Shown here: one piece after another, positions 7,100 to 13,299 of the stretch
Layout of the letters: each line of letters begins with the position of its first letter
Position numbering within the stretch: the stretch's first letter is position 1
NCBI GenBank assembly: GCA_030642845.1
Contig: DAOWMZ010000017.1
Span: 1-13,310, forward strand
Length of the DNA stretch: 13,310 nt
Direction: 5' to 3'
Source of the DNA: Candidatus Zixiibacteriota bacterium
GTDB taxonomy: Bacteria > Zixibacteria > MSB-5A5 > GN15 > FEB-12
Notes under the pieces: generated by a model
What the model saw: only the letters and a program-made list of their open reading frames with translations
What the model was told of the DNA's origin: nothing
The model's database searches: none
Program-made: the position numbers and the translations under genes

Positions 7100-7175
7100 G
7101 TGCCTGGCAGACGCCCTCGTCTGCTGGCAAGCATTACCTGTTTTATAGGGGCACACGGGGGCGTGTGCCACCCAC
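7100..7175. repeat. Second copy of the 76-bp two-hairpin repeat
   Basis: This copy matches 6608-6683 in the same orientation with four substitutions and no indels. The first stem is GCAGACG/CGTCTGC (7107-7124), perfectly paired where the other copy has a G-U pair. The second is GGCACACG/CGTGTGCC (7150-7169), with loop AGGG changed to GGGG. Changes fall in loops, in the linker or where pairing survives. Confidence 0.85.
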
Positions 7176-7242
7176 AATATTCTACACTTCTACATAATAC
7201 CGGATCAAAATATAAACAACAAAACACACTAAACTCGGATAT

Positions 7243-7977
7243 TTATTCTGACTTTTCCTTATCATCATCTTTTGACAACACAAAATCAACTTTGTAAGTA
7301 ACCCAGGTGGCAATTGGTTTGCTGTCTTTAATCGCCGGTTTATATTTACCCTCCAGGGCTGCTTTCAAAGCACTTTTATCCAATAATTCATTCCCTGAAG
7401 ATTTATGAACATCTGCTTTTATTACAATCCCTTCCTCTCCAACCAAAGCTTTGACCCAAACCGTTCCTTCGATTTCATTCTCTTTGGCTTCTATGGGATA
7501 TTCAGGTGATTTTTCATAAATCATCTCCGGCATAATATCAACTTCCTGACTTTCAGGAACATCTTTACCGGGTTTTTCCTCCATACTATCTTCGGATGGG
7601 ACAAATTCTACTTTGTATGTCACCCATATTCCAATAGGCTTCCCATTTTGTATAGCTGGTTTGTATTTGCATTTCAAAGCAGCATCCAATGCAGAACTAT
7701 CAAATTCTTTAATACCGCTGCTTTTGGCTAATTCCGTTTTAAGAACATTCCCCTCTTTATTTACAAAAGCCTTTACATAAACCACCCCTTTGATATCCTT
7801 CAAATTATCCGGATAGTCTGGTGTGATCTCCTCAATCATCTCCGGCATTACTTCAACAGCGATAAACTTATCTGATGAAGGGATTTTTTCATCGTCGGCC
7901 AGCAGACTGTTATTTATCAACGATGATACAGCAAATGAGACTACAATCAGAAAAATAACTTTTAGAAATAATTTCAT
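7243..7977 (-). CDS. Exported protein with two TonB C-terminal domains
   Basis: The 244-residue product starts with a signal peptide (residues 1-27, cleavage probably after SLLA). It then carries two copies of a TonB_C fold at about 44-127 and 148-234, joined by an acidic linker. Each copy shows the family pattern: PxYP near the start, G-x-V-x-V-K-A-x-V-x-x-E-G, then SSG...D-x-S-A-L-x-A-A-L-x-x-K-Y-K-P-A-I and a final WVTYKV-(E/D)-FV strand. Classical TonB has an N-terminal membrane anchor and proline-rich spacer that carry ExbBD energy to outer-membrane receptors. This protein has neither, so it is probably a free periplasmic binding module rather than an energy transducer. AGGAGG four bases before the ATG gives a strong start. 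It lies 103 bases downstream of another TonB_C gene on the same strand. Confidence 0.88.
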   Translation of the reverse strand: MKLFLKVIFLIVVSFAVSSLINNSLLADDEKIPSSDKFIAVEVMPEMIEEITPDYPDNLKDIKGVVYVKAFVNKEGNVLKTELAKSSGIKEFDSSALDAALKCKYKPAIQNGKPIGIWVTYKVEFVPSEDSMEEKPGKDVPESQEVDIMPEMIYEKSPEYPIEAKENEIEGTVWVKALVGEEGIVIKADVHKSSGNELLDKSALKAALEGKYKPAIKDSKPIATWVTYKVDFVLSKDDDKEKSE

Positions 7978-7981
7978 GATT

Positions 7982-7987
7982 CCTCCT
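7982..7987 (-). promoter_or_regulatory. Strong ribosome binding site of the double TonB_C gene
   Basis: The minus strand reads AGGAGG four bases before the ATG at 7977, fixing the start. The rest of the 103-base gap to the upstream TonB_C gene holds no convincing promoter. Confidence 0.7.
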
Positions 7988-8080
7988 CAATAATTTTGAA
8001 CCATTATGACAGACAACGATGCGGGTATTGATATTTAGACACAAAAATTGATTACTTTGTTTAATATAATATTCCTGAAA

Positions 8081-8494
8081 TCAATATTCCAATACAAACT
8101 CAACCTTATACTTAGACCACACCGGTACCAGCTTCATATCCCGTGTACCGGGGATAAGTTTGCATTTGTAAGCAGCTTCTACCGCAGCTTCATCCAAAGA
8201 TTCCGTTCCGGAACTGGTATATACAGAGACATCCTTAAGCTTTCCCTCTACAGCGACCAATCCCTTAACCCATACAATCCCTTCGATTCCAGCCTGTTCT
8301 GCAAGTCTGGGATATACTGGATTTTGATACGAGATAAATCTGGGATTCTTATCAAGCCGAATAGGATCAAGAACAACCAACTCTTGATAGTTATCTGTTG
8401 GTGATGACGAAGATGAGGAGGAGTTAGACAAACTCATTTCACACCCTAAACAAACTACCAATAAACATATAGATAATAAAATTACTCTGATCAT
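8081..8494 (-). CDS. TonB_C-domain lipoprotein
   Basis: With the start at ATG 8494 the product is 137 residues. It has a short hydrophobic leader (MIRVILLSICLLVVCLGC) ending at a probable lipid-modified Cys18, a serine-rich linker (SNSSSSSSSP), then one TonB_C-type domain at about 57-135 (NPVYPRLAEQAGIEGIVWVKGLV, then SSGTESLDEAAVEAAYKCK, ending SKYKVEFVLEY). The reading frame is open to 8545, but GAGCGAG just upstream and the leader make 8494 the better start. The lipobox is imperfect because Cys sits where Leu or Val is usual at -3. The domain closely resembles both copies in the gene that follows on the same strand, pointing to gene and domain duplication. Membrane anchoring of a TonB_C domain by lipid rather than a helix is unusual; function is unknown. 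Confidence 0.83.
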   Translation of the reverse strand: MIRVILLSICLLVVCLGCEMSLSNSSSSSSSPTDNYQELVVLDPIRLDKNPRFISYQNPVYPRLAEQAGIEGIVWVKGLVAVEGKLKDVSVYTSSGTESLDEAAVEAAYKCKLIPGTRDMKLVPVWSKYKVEFVLEY

Positions 8495-8525
8495 ATCATT
8501 CTCGCTCTTTTTTAATATATGTATA

Positions 8526-8531
8526 ATTATA
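8526..8531 (-). promoter_or_regulatory. Possible -10 box of the TonB_C gene pair
   Basis: The minus strand carries TATAAT about 32 bases before the ATG at 8494. The hexamer 17 bases further upstream (TTTAAA) is a poor -35 match, so this is tentative. Confidence 0.3.
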
Positions 8532-8562
8532 GATAAAAGATACAATGTTTTAAAACCTTTCC

Positions 8563-8591
8563 TTGAAATTTATTAGTCTTTTATACATATT
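8563..8591 (+). promoter_or_regulatory. Promoter candidate for the carbonic-anhydrase-like gene
   Basis: TTGAAA (8563-8568) and CATATT (8586-8591) are 17 bases apart, 38 bases before the ATG at 8630. Both boxes are recognisable but imperfect. Confidence 0.4.
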
Positions 8592-8618
8592 CAGCCAATG
8601 ATGAAATGACAAATCAAT

Positions 8619-8623
8619 GGAGG
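8619..8623 (+). promoter_or_regulatory. Ribosome binding site deciding the start at 8630
   Basis: GGAGG sits six bases before ATG 8630 and inside the open frame that begins at 8606, so translation most likely starts at MSQENK rather than eight codons earlier. Confidence 0.75.
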
Positions 8624-8629
8624 TTTTTG

Positions 8630-9136
8630 ATGTCTCAGGAAAATAAAATTTTTATCGAAGTCAAACCTGATAATATCACATCAGGAGAATCCCCCTATTA
8701 CGAAATGGATAGTGACTCGTTTGACACAATGGTGGTTCATTGCGCCGATCCACGCTTTCAGACTGCATTTAAAAAATTTGTTGCCGAAGAATTGAAAATA
8801 AAAAATTATGCTCCTATTGTATTGGGAGGAGGTATCCATCCCTTTGGATCACAGAAAGCCCTGCCTGTAAATTTTGAATCCTTGTGGGACCAGATAAGTT
8901 TTTTCATCAAAGCGGCCAAATTGAAACAGCTTATCTTTATCAATCACGAAGACTGTAAATGGTATAATAGATTAATAGACCTCTACCCTGATGTGGATTT
9001 ACCAGTAAAAGAAAAAGAAGATCTAATGACCACGATGGCAAGAGTTCATCAGGATTTTCCTGATATCAAAATCCGCACCTTCTGGGCAGGTCTGAAGGAT
9101 AACCGCGTGTGTTTCACCGAGGTAAAACACACATAG
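8630..9136 (+). CDS. Beta-carbonic-anhydrase-like zinc protein (short form)
   Basis: The 168-residue product has the two signature elements of beta-carbonic anhydrases. These are C-x-D-x-R (HCADPRF, Cys38-Asp40-Arg42) and H-x-x-C (NHEDCKW, His106 and Cys109), which together supply the three zinc ligands and the Asp-Arg dyad. The glycine-rich strand VLGGGIHPFG follows the first motif as expected. It is shorter than typical enzymes of about 200-220 residues and lacks their long N-terminal helices. Known members hydrate CO2 reversibly; related short proteins have uncharacterised roles, so activity is inferred. No signal peptide is seen, hence cytosolic. The frame is open to an earlier ATG at 8606, but GGAGG (8619-8623) six bases before 8630 favours this start. 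It is divergent from the TonB_C pair and convergent with the anion transporter. Confidence 0.85.
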   Translation: MSQENKIFIEVKPDNITSGESPYYEMDSDSFDTMVVHCADPRFQTAFKKFVAEELKIKNYAPIVLGGGIHPFGSQKALPVNFESLWDQISFFIKAAKLKQLIFINHEDCKWYNRLIDLYPDVDLPVKEKEDLMTTMARVHQDFPDIKIRTFWAGLKDNRVCFTEVKHT

Positions 9137-9186
9137 GCCGCATTGTGGTATTTATTGAATATTATTAATAATTAGATAATTTTGTA

Positions 9187-9238
9187 GGGACAGGTCGCGA
9201 CCTGTCCTTATGACTGTGGCGGGTCTGTGGGCAGACCC
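9187..9238. repeat. Double-hairpin intergenic repeat between convergent genes
   Basis: A perfect 20-bp palindrome (9188-9207, arms GGACAGGTCG and CGACCTGTCC) is followed by the stem GGGTCTG (9221-9227)/CAGACCC (9232-9238). It occupies the gap between two convergent genes. Neither strand has a T-run directly after a stem, so a standard intrinsic terminator is not supported, although it may block read-through. The layout parallels the two-hairpin repeats at 6608 and 7100, with different stem sequences. Confidence 0.65.
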
Positions 9239-9275
9239 ACCCTTGTAAACTCAAAAAATATATTACTCGTACCAC

Positions 9276-10808
9276 CTACAATGTTACCGGCATACCCATC
9301 ATGGGCCAAATAACGCCGACAAACAAAGCCAGCACAAACATCAACAATATACTTGCCGGAATACCTGTTTTGAAAAATTCACCACTAGTGAACATCTTAC
9401 TTTCATAAGCAATCGCATTTGGTGCTGCCCCTACCAATAACAGGAACGGCATACCTGCTGTGACCAAAGCCGAGAACAGAATAACTTCCGGAGCAACTCC
9501 AAGATATGGAGCAATCAATAATGCAACCGGCAGTGATATGGCAATAGCCGCAACATTCATAATAAAGTTGGTCATCAACAGAACAAAGAATGAGATACCC
9601 ATTACAAACCAGAACCAGGGAGCATCCTGAAGCATACCCAGCCAATTAACAGCCAGCCAACTGGCCGCACCGGTTTGCCATAAACAGAAACCGATGCTCA
9701 TTGCTCCACCAAATAGTAAAACAATATTCCAGGGGATTGATTCGAGATCTTTGATATCCAAAATCTTGAAAACAAAAAATAGAATAGTAGAAACAAGGAT
9801 AATAGCACTTTTGCTGATCGGTTCAAGGAATGGAATAAATGATCGGCAACTCAGAGTAATAATCGTCAAGCCGACAATGATAAGTGCCATCTTTTCAGTT
9901 CGCGACATCGGACCCAATTTTTTTGAAAGTATTGTTGCTTTCTCTCTCAGACCGGGGATGGTTTTATGTTCCGGCTTAAAAAAGATCATGATAAATCCCC
10001 ACAACAGGAAAGTCATCAGTACCCCAACCGGAGCCATATAATATGTAAGTTCAAAGAATCCAATTTCCCGTCCCACAATATCAGCAAAAAATCCGATTGC
10101 CACAGCACCGCGAGCAGCACCGAGCAGAGTGATAATACTACCGGCACCGGCAACAAAAGCCATCCCGATAAACAGCCCTTTACCAAATTTGGTAGGCTTC
10201 TCCCCTTCATCGTAAAGAGCATAGATAGCCATTAAAAGCGGATACAGAGCTGCAGCTACAGCAGTGTGAGCCATGATGATTGACAGAGCTGCTGTCATAA
10301 TAAAAGTACCTAAATAAATCATGCTGGTTTTTTCACCAACAAGCACAAGCATTTTATATGCCATCCTCTTGGTAAGTCCTGTTTTGGAAAATGAAAATCC
10401 TATAACAATTGATCCGATAATAAACCATACCGATGGATCCATAAAATCACCCAGAGCAATTTTTGGATCACGAATCAGAAACATACATTGAACAACACCA
10501 ATAGTAATACTGGTTACACCAATGGGAACCACTTCAAAAACCCACCAGGTAGCAGCTAACAGAAATAATCCCAGTGCTGCTTTTCCCTGTGTAGATAATG
10601 AGAATACTTCCCCGCCCGGATCAATAGCATCGGGCCATTCAGGACTGAAATTTACAATGGCAAATAATGCAACCCCTAATAACATCAGAATTATTCTTCT
10701 CCAGTCAACACTCGGTTTTGCCCCGGCTAACTTGATATCCTCAGGCATCGGTCCTAATTCCGCTTGTGTAGAACCGATATTCTTATCTGATAAATAACGT
10801 TTAAACAT
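9276..10808 (-). CDS. DASS/SLC13-family anion transporter with altered substrate motifs
   Basis: A 510-residue inner-membrane protein with roughly a dozen hydrophobic segments after a hydrophilic N-terminus of about 35 residues. It matches the divalent anion:sodium symporter family in length and in landmarks: TTWWVFEVVPIGVTS-like wording (86-100), and a C-terminal half with FGGAMSIGF (366-374) and APNAIAYES (462-470). Characterised members take up dicarboxylates, citrate or sulfate with sodium. Here the usual motifs are changed. The first SNT is AHT (180-182, SIIMAHTAVAAALYP), the second SNT is MNV (417-419), and the usual TPPN of the first half is AARG (231-234). Substrate and even sodium coupling are therefore unclear. 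GGAG lies nine bases before the ATG. A CBS-pair gene ends 42 bases upstream on the same strand, so the two are probably co-transcribed. Confidence 0.87.
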   Translation of the reverse strand: MFKRYLSDKNIGSTQAELGPMPEDIKLAGAKPSVDWRRIILMLLGVALFAIVNFSPEWPDAIDPGGEVFSLSTQGKAALGLFLLAATWWVFEVVPIGVTSITIGVVQCMFLIRDPKIALGDFMDPSVWFIIGSIVIGFSFSKTGLTKRMAYKMLVLVGEKTSMIYLGTFIMTAALSIIMAHTAVAAALYPLLMAIYALYDEGEKPTKFGKGLFIGMAFVAGAGSIITLLGAARGAVAIGFFADIVGREIGFFELTYYMAPVGVLMTFLLWGFIMIFFKPEHKTIPGLREKATILSKKLGPMSRTEKMALIIVGLTIITLSCRSFIPFLEPISKSAIILVSTILFFVFKILDIKDLESIPWNIVLLFGGAMSIGFCLWQTGAASWLAVNWLGMLQDAPWFWFVMGISFFVLLMTNFIMNVAAIAISLPVALLIAPYLGVAPEVILFSALVTAGMPFLLLVGAAPNAIAYESKMFTSGEFFKTGIPASILLMFVLALFVGVIWPMMGMPVTL

Positions 10809-10850
10809 CCTGGTAGTCTCCGTTTTATTTGTCAGGTAATTGAGATCCTG

Positions 10851-11375
10851 CTACAGCAGAATATTTGCAACCTCATGAAATACATCTACACTTCGAACAA
10901 CTCCGACAACTTTTCCATCATTAATGACCGGTATGAGATTGAGATCATCGCGGATCATTATATGAATCACTTTAAATAGATGGTCATCGTGATTTACTGT
11001 TGCCTTGATAGGAATCATGACCTCGCTAATTGGTTTCTTTGAGTGTTCTTTCATAGCACTGGTAATTTTTCCGGAACTAACCTCAGCCAGATCGGGATCG
11101 ACTTCAACATCAAACGCCCGTCTTTGATCAGCAACATGCAAATCATGAAGGAAATTAGGTTCTAAAGCCCCCAGAATATCGCGCCTGCGAACTACACCCA
11201 TCAGGCGGTATTTTTCATCAAATACCAAAAGAGCTCTTGGAAGAGAAGAACGCCCCCGAAATTCAATAGTTGATTTTTCAAGTTCGGCAACACCCTGTCT
11301 TAGAGTGAACCAGTGTGGAATATGGGGATATTTGTCAAGCGGGATCATTATATCCCCGGATCGTTTACTGGCCAT
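10851..11375 (-). CDS. CBS-pair (Bateman) regulatory domain protein
   Basis: The 174-residue product consists of two CBS motifs and little else. Motif one covers about 6-70 (DIMIPLDKYPHIP, then RALLVFDEKYRLMGVVRRRDIL). Motif two covers about 115-170 (EVMIPIKATVNHDDHLFKVIHIM, then LNLIPVINDGKVVGVVRSVDV). CBS pairs commonly bind adenine nucleotides and gate a partner protein. As the gene precedes an anion transporter by 42 bases, sensing of energy state to control transport is a reasonable inference. The open frame reaches 11486, but AGGAG about seven bases before ATG 11375 and the start of homology at DIM make this the likely start. Upstream on the minus strand is a perfect TTGACA (complement of 11478-11483) without a good -10. 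Confidence 0.88.
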   Translation of the reverse strand: MASKRSGDIMIPLDKYPHIPHWFTLRQGVAELEKSTIEFRGRSSLPRALLVFDEKYRLMGVVRRRDILGALEPNFLHDLHVADQRRAFDVEVDPDLAEVSSGKITSAMKEHSKKPISEVMIPIKATVNHDDHLFKVIHIMIRDDLNLIPVINDGKVVGVVRSVDVFHEVANILL

Positions 11376-11560
11376 AGAATACTCCTGATTTATATAGATT
11401 GAAATATTTAACGAAAGAATGCATGAGTTATTACTCTCCTCATTTTTGACGGTAAAGAAAGCAAGCTTCAGCCTGTTTGTCAACAAGCTTAAGGATAGTA
11501 ATAATATTACTTTATTATGAATAAATCGTAGAATATATAGTACCTATTATAACGAAATTA

Positions 11561-11566
11561 AGGAGG
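11561..11566 (+). promoter_or_regulatory. Strong ribosome binding site of the zinc-ribbon gene
   Basis: AGGAGG, preceded by A, lies six bases before a GTG at 11573. It supports that non-ATG start and the reality of this short gene. Confidence 0.8.
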
Positions 11567-11572
11567 TTTAAA

Positions 11573-11755
11573 GTGATTACTTTTAATAAAAGAGATGATA
11601 TTGCTCCTATATGCCCGCACTGCAAAAAAGAGATAACCAATATTCTCTATCAGGAACTTAAAGGGGATCTGGGCAAACGCTGTATATATTTCTGCCCAAA
11701 TTGCAAAGCATCGCTCGGCCTATCGCACCGTAAAGGACTCACCTTCGGCTGGTGA
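11573..11755 (+). CDS. 60-residue zinc-ribbon-like protein
   Basis: This small protein has two C-x-x-C knuckles, CPHC (Cys14, Cys17) and CPNC (Cys41, Cys44), separated by 23 residues, the spacing of a single four-cysteine zinc ribbon. A fifth cysteine is Cys37 and there is a basic tail (LSHRKG). It starts at GTG with an ideal ribosome site. No enzymatic motif or membrane segment is present. Such ribbons serve in nucleic-acid or protein binding; its specific role is unknown. It is divergent from the CBS-transporter unit, with 197 bases between their starts, and may share a control region with it. Confidence 0.72.
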   Translation: MITFNKRDDIAPICPHCKKEITNILYQELKGDLGKRCIYFCPNCKASLGLSHRKGLTFGW

Positions 11756-11770
11756 CACGTGGTGTCTTTT
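11754..11770 (+). terminator. Weak terminator candidate after the zinc-ribbon gene
   Basis: GACAC (11754-11758) pairs with GTGTC (11762-11766) and is followed by TTTTATT. The stem is only 5 bp and overlaps the stop codon, so this is tentative. Confidence 0.35.
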
Positions 11771-11827
11771 ATTCTATCTCAGGTAAATCCATAAAGTTGC
11801 ATCAGGTCTTGATCCTGTAAAGTTTTT

Positions 11828-11956
11828 GTGGCTGGCAGATGTCCACATCTGCTGCAGACGAGGTGGTCCAAAGCTTGCTATGAGATATATAGATTGATAT
11901 TGATGAAATTGATATGTGATTTGTAAAACCCACAGCAAGACTGTGGGGCACCCGGG
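11828..11956. repeat. Hairpin element related to the GGCAGATG repeats
   Basis: The stem GCAGATGT-CC-ACATCTGC (11835-11852) near one end and CCCACAG (11929-11935)/CTGTGGG (11941-11947) near the other flank an AT-rich middle. The opening GTGGCTGGCAGATG resembles the start of the repeats at 6547 and 6608. An 11-base match (11826-11836) recurs at the right edge of the window. The boundaries are approximate. Confidence 0.55.
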
Positions 11957-12151
11957 CATTTATATTCCATACAACAAATACTTGCTTAATTAGTCTAATA
12001 TACATAAATTGAATTTGAGTTCACAATAGTATTGTACACAAAGACTATGTATTACAATATCAATAGTAGGATGTAGCATTGTAGATGGTGTGAGGTATGG
12101 GAGTATATATTTTTGTATGAAATAATTCAAGCATAGGCTAATGATATATTT

Positions 12152-12194
12152 TCAATATTTAATATTGAGAACAGTATTTTCGGGGGGCTATGTT
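12152..12194 (+). promoter_or_regulatory. Promoter candidate with overlapping palindrome before the propeller lipoprotein
   Basis: TTGAGA (12165-12170) and TATGTT (12189-12194) are 18 bases apart. A perfect 17-base palindrome, TCAATATT-T-AATATTGA (12152-12168), overlaps the -35 box, where a dimeric repressor could block polymerase. The promoter boxes are modest matches; the palindrome is exact. Confidence 0.4.
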
Positions 12195-12225
12195 AAAATA
12201 CAAATTTATCATTTTAATTGATTGA

Positions 12226-12232
12226 AGGGAGG
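12226..12232 (+). promoter_or_regulatory. Ribosome binding site favouring the TTG start at 12243
   Basis: AGGGAGG precedes TTG 12243 by ten bases. Starting there gives a lipoprotein signal of normal length. Confidence 0.6.
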
Positions 12233-12242
12233 AAAATATAAT

Positions 12243-13283
12243 TTGAATAATAAAATTGTAAGATTATTATTAGTAATCACAGGATTGGGGTTCTGTTTTT
12301 TAGCCTGTGATAAAAAACCTACTGAACCTGTGCCAGTAACAGACTATCCGGTTTATATCAATGATGTAAATCGTTCAAAAATATTCACCTATTACCCCAA
12401 TAGTCATAAATTAGATTCTGTGGAATTACCTTGGAGGGCAACAGAAGGTATCACCGTCTCTGCAGATAGTAAACGATTATATCTTGCTAGTAGAAATAAG
12501 ATAACTGTCATTGATTCCAAATCATTTGATCTGATTTTAGAATTACCATACAGTCCTGATGATTGGGTTGGAGTATCACCCGATAACAAACTGGCTGCTG
12601 TTACAAATGGTGGCTTGCATTTGCTCAGTACATCTGATTATAGTGTTGTTTTTCAGGATACTATTCCTGTGATACACAGTGAATTTTCTTCTGACAGTAA
12701 GACACTTTATTGTGCTCGAAAGGGGACTAATTCTGTATATAAGGTTGATCTTGCTGATTCAACATATCCAGTAACATTGAATGATGCTGCTGGTGGACTT
12801 ATATATTATGTTATTCCATCAATTGATGAGACGAAATTATTTTTCTATGTATATTATGGTATGTGGACATATGGTTTTGAAGTCTATGATGTACAGTTGG
12901 ATTCAATTATTTTTCGTGATGTTTTAGTTCCCGGTGCAGGACAAATTGCCATTACTCCCGATGGTCGCTATGCAATCTATTCAAATGCAGGAATTAGTGC
13001 AACCGATCCACCCCCACCTGGTACATTTACTATTTTCGATATTCAAGCCAACGAAATTCACACACAAGTATCAATTATTGATTATGTTCAACCACCTTGT
13101 TATTTTTGTTCACCACTTTCTATTGCAGTGACACCAGATGGGAGATGGCTCGTAGCTCTGGGAGGAACTCAATTAGCACAGTTTATTCTTTATCAATACA
13201 ATTTACAGAATGAAAAATTGGTTTATTATAAAGATTTTGGAAGTGTTCAGCTTACTAACCTAACAGTACAAAGTATTAAATGA
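12243..13283 (+). CDS. Beta-propeller lipoprotein (YncE/YVTN-like)
   Basis: With TTG 12243 as start the product is 346 residues. It has a lipoprotein signal of 21 residues ending FLA before Cys22, then the linker DKKPTEPVPV and a beta-propeller. Six repeat cores are readable: VSADSKRLYLAS, VSPDNKLAAVTN, FSSDSKTLYCAR, PSIDETKLFFYV, ITPDGRYAIYSN and VTPDGRWLVALG, each about 40-60 residues apart, as in YncE-like blades. It is probably tethered to a membrane face outside the cytoplasm. Ligand or partner is unknown, and no catalytic residues stand out. The frame opens at a TTG at 12222, but AGGGAGG (12226-12232) lies inside that stretch and serves the TTG at 12243 with a 10-base spacer. Codon composition looks more AT-rich than in the protease or transporter genes. 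It is the only gene in its unit within the window. Confidence 0.82.
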   Translation: MNNKIVRLLLVITGLGFCFLACDKKPTEPVPVTDYPVYINDVNRSKIFTYYPNSHKLDSVELPWRATEGITVSADSKRLYLASRNKITVIDSKSFDLILELPYSPDDWVGVSPDNKLAAVTNGGLHLLSTSDYSVVFQDTIPVIHSEFSSDSKTLYCARKGTNSVYKVDLADSTYPVTLNDAAGGLIYYVIPSIDETKLFFYVYYGMWTYGFEVYDVQLDSIIFRDVLVPGAGQIAITPDGRYAIYSNAGISATDPPPPGTFTIFDIQANEIHTQVSIIDYVQPPCYFCSPLSIAVTPDGRWLVALGGTQLAQFILYQYNLQNEKLVYYKDFGSVQLTNLTVQSIK

Positions 13284-13299
13284 AATTTTAAGGAGCACA

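Larger units (their letters stand above)
11756..12242. other. Gene-poor stretch with hairpin repeats and a promoter region
   Basis: No supportable gene lies between the zinc-ribbon stop and the propeller-lipoprotein start. The left part holds a hairpin element (11828-11956). The right part, from about 11960, is strongly AT-rich and holds a palindrome and promoter candidate for the downstream lipoprotein. Short open frames here on the minus strand show no protein-like features. Confidence 0.6.

Noticed and set aside
6608..7175. Possible CRISPR-like repeat pair
   Set aside because: There are only two copies, 76 bp long and 416 bp apart with a gene between them, and no cas genes are present.
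8048..8404. 118-codon plus-strand frame
   Set aside because: It is antisense to the TonB_C lipoprotein, whose domain pattern and leader are clear.
9187..9238. Intrinsic terminator for either convergent gene
   Set aside because: The stems are strong, but neither strand has the T-run that should follow; it is kept as a repeat instead.
11376..11486. N-terminal extension of the CBS protein from an upstream ATG
   Set aside because: The extension has no CBS-like content, and a good AGGAG precedes the internal ATG at 11375.
11774..12005. Overlapping minus-strand frames of 61 and 67 codons
   Set aside because: They run across the hairpin element, have no ribosome site and show no protein-like pattern.
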